Assembly (NCBI GenBank): GCA_030141605.1
Contig: JAQGDQ010000504.1
Location: 67,501-131,500, forward strand
Source: Tubiluchus corallicola
Lineage: Eukaryota > Priapulida > Priapulimorpha > Priapulimorphida > Tubiluchidae
DNA length: 64,000 nucleotides
Reading direction: 5' to 3'
The notes below the pieces were generated by a model. It worked only from the letters and a program-made list of their open reading frames with translations. It was not told the DNA's origin and did no database searches. Positions 1-10,548 of this stretch are shown one piece after another (within the stretch, counting starts at the first letter, position 1; every line of letters starts with the position of its first letter). The position numbers were made by a program, and so were the translations under genes.

Positions 1-350
1 ATCGCTCTTATTAATTGATCATAATTTTTATTCACGATGAACGAAGAGTGTTGCCTTGTAATTGGTGTCTTTATCCAGGAGTTTTATTAATGACTTTCAA
101 ACACAATGTTGCTGCATTGAATGCTTAGAGTAATTTAGCAACATTCCTGAGCATAGCGAGAGAACTTATTATATTTTGTAGCTAATAAAGCTACTACAGC
201 GTTAAAAATAGATATTGTACTGCAGGGCTGTGATGAGATAGTGTAGTACTGGCAGGGGAATACAGTAGACTTCTCAGGTGTGCGTGTGAACGTGGCTTTA
301 TCTAGCACGTAGATTCTTATTCTGACCTTGTGTTAGTAGGAGCCACTAGT

Positions 351-406
351 CACGTGCACACCTGAGCTTATAAAAAGGGTAGGTCTGCTGTAGATCCTTG
401 TCAGTG
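351..406 (+). promoter_or_regulatory. Candidate core promoter of the small secreted-peptide gene
   Basis: An E-box (CACGTG, 351-356) is followed by a good TATA box (TATAAAAAG, 369-377). An initiator-like TCAGTGG lies at 401-407, so the A at 403 would start about 34 bases after the first T of the TATA box. A first exon of about 60 bases (403-463) would then contain no ATG and end at TCG|GTAAGC, a good 5' splice site. The elements are seen directly; their use as a promoter is inferred from spacing and from the open reading frame downstream. Confidence 0.45.
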
Positions 407-654
407 GTCGTCTCATCCCAGCTCTGTTCACATTTCAGGCTTTGCTCTATTCTATTCTGTTCGGTAAGCTATTTGTAATGTTTTGTAATAAATTGTCATT
501 TTGATTTTATTATTCATTTTGGTTTTGGTTTGGCATTGACTTACTTGAGACATGTCGCAAGGTGTGGGCCGCGGTGTCATCCGTCCTGCCTCCATTAAAA
601 GTGGAGAGCAGTTCAATATGATAGAAGCCACGTGAGATAGTTATCAAAGAAAAC

Positions 655-975
655 CGGACCCAATCTTAAACTGTAGATCAAAACAATCTAATCTCTAAAA
701 TATTGAAAGGAAACATGCTATTTTTTCAAATATGACTTACGTGAAAGAATTATTACCACACAAACACAATTTCGCGTTCGCACCACTAATTTTTCACTGT
801 TCCGTGCATTTTGCCATTTGCTAGTTAGACGGGCACCAGTGCCTGCATTTCGGAAACGCATTGCACGAGAAACAGGTGCTGTACCTCAGATGTGTTAGTT
901 TGTGACAAAAACTACACACGTTCAACAGCTCATGCGTAAAAACAACAGTGAATTTGAATTTTATTTTAAGACTTG
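655..975 (+). repeat. Dispersed repeat family A, copy 1
   Basis: This stretch (marked by CAATCTTAAACTGTAG near its left end and TGTGTTAGTTTGTGACAAA near 890) recurs in diverged form at about 7660-7925, 13672-13955, 17086-17605 (inverted) and 53745-54080 (inverted). No coding potential was recognised. It lies in the intron of the small secreted-peptide gene. Positions 1-350 and about 980-1850 show no feature I can support. Confidence 0.7.
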
Positions 976-1855
976 CCTAGTTTTAGTACAACAAACTGAA
1001 TTTCTTACAGTAGCCCTGAACTTCAATTTTCTCTTTCACAGTAGAATATTTTTGCTGTTGAAAATTATGTTAGTTTGTGATGTCAATAGTCGGGCTCACC
1101 TCTCATAATTAATTTCTTAATCTATTTTTAATTATCAGAAACGCTTTTGGAGTATTAATTGTGTTAAAATCTGAACTTTTTGCAGTACTTGAAAATCGAG
1201 TAGTATATGAAAAATCGTCCTGTCTTCCTTTAAAAGTTGTAACCATTCAGGAGTAATGCTAACTGATTAAGAAAGCTACGTTCAAAGGCAAAGGATTCAG
1301 GAGAAAATTGGTCTGTTATGAGGAGAGGCTGGTGATTGCTCTGAGGAATCCAAACTTGTTTCATAGAGCTGTGAAAATTATTAAGCCACAATAAGCCTTT
1401 AACAGTCTCGTTGTGCGCACGCGCAGTTGCTGTAGATCAAAAGTTAAGTGTACCACAGCAACGCGTCTTAGCTACAACCATCACGTGACGTGTGAGTAAA
1501 GCAAAACCATCTGCCGTATCTGTTCAGTAAGTTCAGTTGTTTTACTTAATGGACTTTACTTAATTATGCGTTAGTCTGTGCGTAGATTTACTAGCAGGAT
1601 CTTGCTTGGGAACAAGAAAAAATAAACTAGAAGTTCTAGCTAGATGTTAAACTGTTACTATTACAATAGCATGAGGCGTTGTCAAGTGTATGCAAGTGCA
1701 CTGTCTGGTACACTTAACCTTTGACCTTTTGACGATCATCATCAATCGGTGCCACTGTGAAAAGGCTTATTGTAAAATCATGTGTTTGAGAAGATGAATA
1801 AAAGTGTGTATGTCTGTCTGTCTGTCATGAAAAATTATTTTAATTTTTTTCAGGT

Positions 1856-2143
1856 ATGGATCACCACCAGATCACTAATCAGACGAATTTTCTTCCTCCT
1901 TTCATTTGCTTCACGTTTGCATTCTTCTTCATCATCGAACTTGCGAGAGTGAAGTCTCTCACGACGCAACCATTGTTACGCATGATGATCAAACACAAGC
2001 CACCGAGAAGTCACGTTGGCCGCATAGATAAGCTGCATGGCTCCCTGTTTGGTAAACGAGATGCCTCCACTCCTGATCAGCGTAGATTCTCTGCTGCCTC
2101 GTCGAATAAGCCATGGTTGATGAAAACTATTTTAGAAGAATAG
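1856..2143 (+). CDS. Candidate neuropeptide-like secreted precursor (95 aa)
   Basis: I do not recognise this protein with certainty. The coding exon begins at 1854 after a pyrimidine-rich tract ending in CAG. Joined to the non-coding exon 403-463 it puts the ATG in a strong context (G at -3 and +4). Residues 1-12 are polar and 13-30 strongly hydrophobic (FLPPFICFTFAFFFIIELA), which could be a signal peptide or membrane anchor. Downstream the chain is basic. HGSLF (61-65) is followed by GKR (66-68), the classical signal for cleavage and C-terminal amidation, and a second dibasic site RR lies at 76-77. There are no cysteines after residue 18. The KPP (48-50) and HGSLFGKR spacing weakly recalls arthropod SIFamide precursors, but there are extra residues between them, so homology is only a guess. 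The base composition is richer in GC than the flanks. It could instead be a chance frame. Confidence 0.45.
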   Translation: MDHHQITNQTNFLPPFICFTFAFFFIIELARVKSLTTQPLLRMMIKHKPPRSHVGRIDKLHGSLFGKRDASTPDQRRFSAASSNKPWLMKTILEE

Positions 2144-2194
2144 AAGACACAGCTGTAAACAATGACAATATGTATATCATAATCTGGAAAAATT

Positions 2195-2200
2195 AATAAA
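2195..2200 (+). terminator. Poly(A) signal AATAAA of the small secreted-peptide gene
   Basis: A canonical AATAAA lies about 52 bases after the TAG stop at 2143. It gives a short 3' UTR and supports the view that 1854 to about 2220 is a terminal exon. Confidence 0.5.
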
Positions 2201-2402
2201 GAGGAGCTTGTTATGAAAAACATTTGTTATCTGTATCTAATTTTGCTTGTTATGGTGGACTATGCAACGTTTTGGCTTTCTTTTTGCCCAGAACTGGAAT
2301 TTAGTAATAAAAACCTAAAACAAAAACAGATACATACATATTAATGGCCGTAGAGCTGCCTACACACAAATTAAACGATTTTTATTATCGATTTTGATTT
2401 TA

Positions 2403-2790
2403 ATTATGTAATTTACACCTGCATTACTTACTGACTACTGAGTATACAATTTGATCTATCTTTCGCTATCTATTATTAAAGTTATGTAACTTGCAACTGT
2501 GTACCTACTGATTACTAACTATCAATTTCATTATTAAGTTTATGTAACTTACACCTGTGGACCTACAGATTACTGAGTATCCAATTTGAACCATTTTTCA
2601 CTATTTATTATTAAGTTTATGTAACTTACACCTGTGTACCTAATGATTACTAAGCATACAATTTGAACTATTTTTCACTATTTATTATTAAGTTTATGTA
2701 ACTTACACCTGTGGACCCACAGATTACTCAGTATCCAATTTGAACTGTTTTTCACTATCTAGTACCAAAGTTATGTAACTTACAAACTCA
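2403..2790 (+). repeat. AT-rich tandem repeat, about 78-80 bp period, about 5 units
   Basis: The motif TTATGTAACTTACACCTGTG and a following stretch of about 60 bases recur five times with moderate divergence. A single related unit occurs at 9806-9880, at the junction of the two halves of the lectin segmental duplication. The repeat is therefore a plausible site for the unequal exchange. Confidence 0.8.
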
Positions 2791-3771
2791 GTAAGAAAAA
2801 CTCTTGAACAAACCTTTGCATTTTTATTTTTTAAATTCGTTTTTCTCAGTACTAAACCATTTCTCAAAGTAATGAAAAGTTCATGTGTACGAGTTGATGA
2901 ACTTTTTAAAATAGAAAAGTTTAAAACAGCGGAAAATAGGTTCTGTAATATACAGAAGGAAAAAATTCTGCAGGCAACACATTTTTTTCAGAAGTAAATC
3001 CATTAAAGTTTATCTCTGATTTTATTGAATTATTATTGAATTTTCAGAAGTTTATCTCCATTGATAACAGCTAGATTGGACATGACTGTACATGTAAAAA
3101 CATCTTGTATTTTTGTCACACGATGGCATTGGACAATGAAATGCGACCAAATTTGAAGTAAAACTAAACCCTCACTACTATATGAGCTTTTGCAACTTAA
3201 AATCCTACTCTCATTACGTAGATTCAATTTATTTTATTAAAAACTTACTGTAAAACTTGCTTCTTTTGATTTTTAACACTTCGTTGCCAGTGGTATTAAA
3301 TTTGAAGAAGCAGCATTTTTCACTGCACGAAACGAGTACAGTCACGAGGTCACCAAACAGGTGTAATCAAACACCGGAAACCAAAGACACTCTCTGCACT
3401 TCGTACGTCATTCTCGCTCACTTTCAAACATGCTGCATTTTTGTACAAAACATTAAACAAAATATACAATCTGCTGAAAATTGTCAGCTAAAGCTTATTG
3501 TTTTAATGTTTTTTAATCTGTAAATATGTGAAAAATCAAATGGACGAAAAAGCAAATCTAAATGTTCTAACGTTATTTAATATACAAATATGTGGAAAAA
3601 TTAAATGGACGATAAGACAAATCTAAATGTTTTAACATTCTTTAATATGCAAATAAGTAGAAAAATTAAATGGACGATAAAGCAAATCTAAAATCTAATT
3701 AAAATCCCAGTCAATCTAAGTAATTAGTTAATTAAATATAAATAAAATTTCCAAAACTTTAAAACTTTAAA

Positions 3772-5888
3772 TTAGTTTGCAATGGATTTACAAACAAATG
3801 AAAGCTGTAGTTTACATTCTTTTTCATTCCATTTGTAAAAACTTGTACGAAATTCTAAACAGTGTTCTTTCCCGTTGTAGTTGTTAGGATTATTCAATTC
3901 CCAATTGGTGTATATCATTTCATGACCATTAGAAACCCAGATCCAGTGACCTTCTCTGTGTTGATCTGTTCCACCAATCCAGGGATGTTCCATTTCTAAA
4001 AAAAGGTCAAGGTCACCTCATAATTAAACAGAACCAACGATTAGTTGCAGTTTCATTCCTAGAAGAAATTGTGTTTCTTGTAACTCATGTGGGTACCGAG
4101 CATTCACATTACACGTGTTCCAAGCACAACACTTCTCTATTCTCAACTCTCTTTCACTGCTATATAATGAATTTAGTAAGTAAAACAATCGTGAACACAA
4201 ACTTTCCCTGTATATTATTATATGCTTCACATGCATATACTCCTGAAGTTGGTAGTAGGTCCTGACACAAGCAATCAAATGCAGCCTTTCACATTGGCCA
4301 ATGGGAGGTGGATTTTGTATTAAGTTAAAAGGAACTAAAATAAATAACATTTGACTAAAATAGTTTAAATATTTTAAATAGTTTAAATTGTGTGACAGTG
4401 AATCCAATGTGACACTGTGGAGAAATGTGGCACTTTTATTAGTCAAAACTGGGTGTGTTGGCAGAGAACTAAACTGTAGAATTTTTTGAAGAAAGTTGGT
4501 CAATTCAAAACTAAATATACGACTACGCAACGCTAGTCACACTTGTCGTGTCATTTTTGAGTTCTGGTATTAATTGGTATTGAAGCCTCGTCAAGAGTTG
4601 GATTTAAATTATATTTGCAATAAATCCACTGTTTTTTATAATAATAGAAAATTGATCTCTAATGCATTATTTGAATTTAAGCATCATTTTTTTACTGTGT
4701 TTAAATGATACGAATTATCTAAAAAATTTGACTCCATAATTAAAAGCGTTCTGAATTAATATGAATATTTATATTAATAATATTAATTAGCGTTGCCACG
4801 CTATTTGCAAAGATGCTACACATCGTCAAAAAATCTATATGTAAGACCACACACCAAGTGCGCCACACTACACTTATATGAGCCCCTAGGATAAAGAAAT
4901 TATGGGGCCTCCGTCAAACAGAGCCACCAGCTAACTCAATAGCACCTATTTTAAACATTTTTACTCGTGATATGACTTAGCAACATTTACATGGCCTGAA
5001 GAAAACTTACTTCAAATTTTTTGAGTGAGAATAGACTAGAATAATTAATTTTTGTTTTTTGACAAACATATTCTTTAAGAAAAACACTATTTTGCTGTTT
5101 ATTGCAAACCAAATTAGCACATATCTCAACACAACAATAGCGAAAACAATTTTTTTATTCGATGTTATCAAAAATCGAGGATAATCTGGCCTTGCCAATT
5201 ACATAACACAGTAAAATTCGTAAATGGTTTATATAACTTGCTTCGAATGTGTTTAGCTATAAGATAAGGAATGACTGACCAATCACGTAACACAATAAAA
5301 TTTGTAAATGATTTAAATAACTTGCCCGGTCTGGCTTTAATTTGCTCAGCCAAAAAGTTATTTTCTGCAGGGGTCATTACAGCTGCTAAGTCTCCACCAA
5401 GCTTTTTGCACCATATCACAGCTTTCCACCAGTGCAGTTTTGGCGTTGCGAAAAACTGATAGCAATGTCCATTGTAGAACATTCCACCGCTTGGACAAGA
5501 CGTTGCGTTTGTCCTGGACTAGAGTAAAACGAATAATCATTAAAAAACTAACACCAAGAGCTTAAATCTTTGCTTAAGAGGGTGCTGGCTGTTATTTTTG
5601 TTTTAAGCATTATTTTCTTTACGACTGTTCGGTAATATGCATTTTACAAAAAAGCACATAAATAAACACTTTTAAAATAAAGAATTTTTCCTCGGAGACC
5701 TTAAGCAAACTGTTAATAAATAATTGTTTCTTAATTTACTAGCAGTACTAAGTGTTAAAACGAACAATTGTTTGCATTGACATACATGTAGTTACCTCGT
5801 TAGCTTCTCTTTCACTGCCTGCGCTTGAACTTTGAAGAGTCACCAAGAAACACAGTAGTAATAAGTCTATTAATGTAGGCACGTTCAT
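3772..5888 (-). CDS. Secreted C-type lectin, copy 1 (169 aa, 3 exons)
   Basis: Exons on the minus strand are 5888-5796, 5518-5326 and 3995-3772 (93, 193 and 224 bases; phases 0 and 1). Exon 1 encodes a signal peptide (MNVPTLID, then LLLLCFLVTL). Exon 2 begins the lectin domain, with an N-A-T glycosylation sequon, the N-terminal cysteine pair of a long-form domain, WWKAVIWC and the AENNFL region. Exon 3 has WIGG (101-104), WIWVSNG, TNW, the NPN position of the ligand loop, KWN and FVCK, and ends at a TAA-type stop at 3774-3772. Six cysteines follow the signal peptide, as expected for three disulfides. The NPN and WNE motifs sit where EPN/QPD and WND lie in calcium-dependent sugar binders, so the ligand is uncertain. 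Intron 1 is GT-AG; intron 2 appears to start with GC (CGG|GCAAGT). A GT-rich insertion lies at the start-codon region (5862-6560). Family assignment is secure; exon edges are inferred. Confidence 0.88.
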
Positions 5889-6560
5889 TGCGCGTATTGT
5901 AACTATTGTGGTGCAGTGTGGTGCTGTGCGGTGTGATGTGGTGGAGTATTATGGTGTGGGTGGTGTGTTGTGGTGTGTGGGTGGTGCGGTGCAGTGGTAT
6001 GGTGTGGTGCAGTGTGGTGTGATGTGGTGGAGTCGTATGGTGTGGGTGGTGTGGTGTGGTGTGTGGGTGGTGCGGTGTGCTGCAGCGGTATGGTGTGGTG
6101 CGGTGTGGTGTGTAGGTGGGTGGGTGGTGTGGTGCAGTGTGGTGTTATGGTGTGGTGCTGTGCGGTGTGGTGTTATGGTGTGGTGCTGTGCGGTGTGATG
6201 TGGTGGAGTGTTATGGTGTGGGTGGTGTGGTGTGTGGGTGGTGCAGTGTGGTGTGATGTGGTGGAGTGGTATGGTGTGGGTGGTGTGGTGTGTAGGTGGT
6301 ATGGTGTGGTGCGGTGTGGTGGAGTGGTATGGTTTGGGTGGTGTGGTGTGGTGTGTAGGTGGGTGGGTGGTGTGGTGTTATGGTGTGGTGCTGTGCGGTG
6401 TGATGTGGTGGAGTGGTATGGTGTGGTGCCGTGTGGTGTGATGAGGTAGAGTGGTGTGGTGTGTGTTTTGTGTTGATTTGTGCACAAAATTCTTTTTGTG
6501 GGGTTTGGCTAGTAAGTCTATTAATGTAGGCACGTTCATTGCGCGTATTGTAACTATTGT
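5862..6560 (-). repeat. GT-rich array inserted at the lectin-1 start codon, flanked by a 48-bp direct duplication
   Basis: The 48 bases at 5862-5909 recur exactly at 6513-6560. Between them lies about 600 bases made almost only of G and T on the + strand (GTGGTG-type words with GCAG, GATG and GTAT variants), ending in a unique tail GTGCACAAAATTC...GGCTAG (about 6480-6512). The matching place in the second lectin unit (about 12837-12884) has one uninterrupted copy, so the array is an insertion in unit A. The duplicated block contains the lectin ATG and the first codons, giving a second start upstream that runs into the array. Confidence 0.9.
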
Positions 6561-7378
6561 CAAGACGAAGATGAACTACAAAAACAACTTTTGCAAAAGT
6601 ATCTATCGGCAAAAAATAAAAAAAGTAAAGTGAAATTTCAGATTGCAAAAGAATTTGCATAATGTTGACTAAATAGAATTTCTTATTGTGCAAATCTGTT
6701 AAAGTAGATTTGTTAAAGTTGTTAAAATCTTTTTAAGATTAAATTATATGATCAAAACATTCTGAGAAAAATCCAAAATTTTTAGAAATTTTCAGATTTC
6801 TGATCATCACTATCGTCGTTGTTGTTGTTGCCATTATTATCATCACCATCATCATCGTCATCATAATATCTTTCTATTATCATCATTATCGCCATTACTG
6901 AAGCACCTGAATTAAAACTCATTGAAAGACAATCAACAGTATTACGTTTTGAAAATAACGTTTATTTAACTTACTGTTTAAAGTAGCACTCAGTAAACTG
7001 TCTATTGCAAAATTGTAATTATAGCACTGAAAAAACTCTTGCCAAATCTGCACGATTCTAAATTACTCGTCCTACAAGCTCAATTTGTTGCGTTTTCATT
7101 CAGAAGTCTTTGTGTCATTCATAACAATGTCATTCATAACAATGACATAACAATGTCATTCATAACAATGACATTTTATGTCATTCATAACAATTAAGTT
7201 TTTATTATAAGCAGTACTAACACTAATACACTGTAGCATAGCGCCTATAAAAAATGTTCACCACTAACCAAAGGGCAGCTGACTAGATGACCAATTGGTC
7301 TTTCGCTGCCCTTTCTTGACATTTTTGTTACCAAATTAATCGTATTATAACTGTGCGTGTGTTAAAAGATAAATAAAA

Positions 7379-7501
<123 letters not shown>

Positions 7502-7659
7502 GTCTTTGTTTACCAGGCCTGGTTAGAATGCACATAGGCATACTAGGAGGGATGTCTAAATGCGGAGGCAGGTGTCCTCCCAGGGCAAAGGAATTACATC
7601 TATATATTTTCATGACAAAAGCTGGTTATTTTCTACTTTAATTTCCCAAAATTTAAAGC

Positions 7660-7925
7660 AAAACTGGACGCAATCTTAAACTGTAGGACAAACCAATCTA
7701 CTCTTTAGAATATTGAAAAAAATACTATTGTTTCAAAAATGACTTAGGTGAAGGAATTATTACCACACAAATTTCGAGCTTGTGCCACTAGTTGTTCGCT
7801 GTTACATTCATTTTGCCATTCGCTCAGTTCAGATGTTTTAGTTTGTGACAAACTATACACGTTTGACAACTCATGCATGAGCACAGCACAAATAGAAATT
7901 TAAATTTTTATCTTAAAAGAAAACC
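7660..7925 (+). repeat. Dispersed repeat family A, copy in duplication unit A
   Basis: It matches 655-975 and the corresponding copy in unit B (13672-13955). The words GACGCAATCTTAAACTGTAG and AATTATTACCACACAAAT are landmarks. The rest of 7930-9300, upstream of lectin copy 1, holds no gene I can support; it includes a short (AT)n at 8687-8702. Confidence 0.7.
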
Positions 7926-9299
7926 GGACAATTATGTAAACAATAGTTCAGAATAAAGAATGCTCTAAAATATTGAAAACTACAATAGCTTTTTTGAATC
8001 AATGCTTAGATTAAATAATAATTACCTCGTAAACAAAAATTTTGTTAAACTTTCAAAGCTACGCGCGGCTCAGTGAATCCACTAAGATTGGCAACGGTGC
8101 TTTTTTGTCGCATTCGCATGGCTGTTAAATAGAATGTGGCACGGTAATAACCTTGATCATGAACTGATGTGTTAGTTTCTGACGTCATATGGCATACAGC
8201 CCATTTTCGTGACATCATGCATTTAAGCAGTAACACTTATGCAAACGTGCTTGACATGCAAGGGAAGATGCCTGTCATTGCACAACCTGTGGTTAATATC
8301 TGACGTAAGCAATAGCAGTGTTCAGTTACCGTCAATTAACCTTCTAAGCTAATTATTCAAATATAAGAAACAATTGCTAACTTTTGTAGGCCAGAAAGTA
8401 AACATTTTGGATAGTAAATTAAAATGAGATTGAGTATAAACGATATCCGGTTATACTGTCCTCTTTTAGGATTTCAGTGTTCAATATTGCTTATGTGCTG
8501 CTTCAGCTATTTTACTAGCTGCAATTAAAGTGTTTCTCGCACGAGGAATGACCTTTAACTTTTAATTAATTTTTATTTTAAAGTTAAACTGTAGTACCTA
8601 ACTACATTAGAATTCATAACAACTATCAAATCTAGTTCACAAAATCACATAAATCTTATACACTTTTCAAGTTTTTGCATTTTTTCATATATATATATAT
8701 ATTGTTACTTTTGCAATATGTTACACGAAGTACAAATATAGAAAAATATATAAATAAGCATAAACGTTTAGGCCTGTAAATAATTCATTTTGTTTTTAGA
8801 CAAATTTGTCAGTCCAACTCCTGCACACTGATGTGATCCGTTGTTTGTAAATCATTAAAGGTAGGTAACTTAGTAAGTTATTCAGGGCAAATTTCTTCTG
8901 CTCCAGTCCCATGTGAAACTTATCCATGTACACCTATATTATAAATATTCAACTGAAAGAGTTGTCACAATCTGTAAAGTCAGGTAACAATTACTTGAAG
9001 CCCAGTGGTAGGACGCATATTGAGACTGTTTTAGAGAAGCCAACCATTGGATGGACAAAGATTGTAGGAATGACGTAACTGTACAAAACTATGGTATAAT
9101 TATATACAATACACTTATGGACTTACACTTATTTATAAACATACAATGTTTCAAATTCAGTTTCGCATGACATTTGCACGACAGTAGGGAGAGTAATTAT
9201 GATCCCCTTCTTGAGGTGTTGGAGGGACGGTAAATACGGACTCCCATCAAAGTTTTTCTAATTTTTTTGCCTTTTAGCTGTGACCTAACCTTTGACTTT

Positions 9300-9470
9300 T
9301 GTTCTAGCCCTAACCGAGTTTTTGGTGTGATGTAGAGTGGTGTGGTGTGGGCGGTGTTCCTGTAGTGTGGTGGGTGTGGTGTGGTGTGGTGTGCCATGGA
9401 TGGTCTGGTGTGTGTTGCAGTTGAAAGTTTATGCACAAAATTCTCTTTGCAGGGCTTTATGCCATGGTGC
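9300..9470 (+). repeat. Short GT-rich array with the GTGCACAAAATTC-type tail (unit A)
   Basis: About 110 bases of GTGTGGTG words lead into TTTATGCACAAAATTCTC and CAGGGCTTTATGCC. The tail is a variant of the one that ends the large arrays at 5910-6512 and 56941-57814. A matching copy lies at 15340-15475 in unit B. Confidence 0.75.
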
Positions 9471-10548
9471 ATCGTAATAGTATTGCACCAAATTTAAAAC
9501 AAAAATAAACGCGAAAAATTCTTTCAATGTGAGTACGATATTTGCACAAAATTCTTACAAAGTAATACAATTAATAAAGCAATTTTTCTGAAACCTACTT
9601 CAGGTACCCCTTTTCTTATCCTTTAACACCGAGAATATGTACCAAATGTGAACCAGAAAGATGGTCTAAATAATAATTAGTTAATATTAATTAAAATCGT
9701 TATTATTAGTATTATAATGATAAGACTAGTGGCATATTTTAACAGTGAATTACTGACAGCCTGAAGAAAGACTCAGCAAGTAGTTAGTGATGGAAACTTG
9801 ACTACAGATGTGGACCTAGAAAATTACTGAGCACACAACTTAAACTATTTTTTACTATCTATTATTAAAGTTATGTAACTTACAAACTGAGTGAGAACAA
9901 CTCTTGAACAAGCCTTTGCATTTTTATTTTCTAAATTCGTTTTTCTCAATACCAAACAGTTTCTCAAAGTAATGAAGCATGCATATGTACGAATAGGCGA
10001 AATTTTTAAAATAGAATAGTTTAACAGTGGAAAATGAACCCTCATTATTATAATATAAGCTTTCGCAATTTATTTCATTAAAAACTTGCTGTAAAACTTG
10101 TTTCTTCTGATTTTTAACAGTTCGTTGCCAGTGGTATTAAATTTGAAGAAGCAGCATTTTTCACTGCACGAAATGAAGGAGGTCATGAGTACAGTCACGA
10201 GGTCACCAGAAAGCGGTAATCAAACACCGGAAACCAAAGACTGCACTTCGTACGTCATTCTCGCTCACTTTCAAACATGCTGCACCTTCGTACAAAACTG
10301 TATACAAAATATACATATGCAAAAATAATATCTGCTGAAAATTGTCAGGTAATGCTTATTGTTTTAATCTGTAAATATGTAGAAAAATCAAATGGACAAA
10401 AAAGAAAATCTAAATGTTTTAACATTCTTTAAATTGCAAATATGTAGAAAAATTAAAATGACGAAAAAGCAAATCTAAAATCTAATTAAAATCCTAGCCA
10501 ATCTAAGTAATTAGTTAACTAAAATTTCTAAATTTTTAAAACTTCAAA

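Noticed and set aside
5908-6693. Long open frames on both strands of the GT-rich array (Val/Trp/Cys-rich or His/Thr/Pro-rich)
   Set aside because: They arise because a G/T-only strand lacks stops in several frames at once; the same is seen at 56941-57956. They have no start context, domains or conservation signs.
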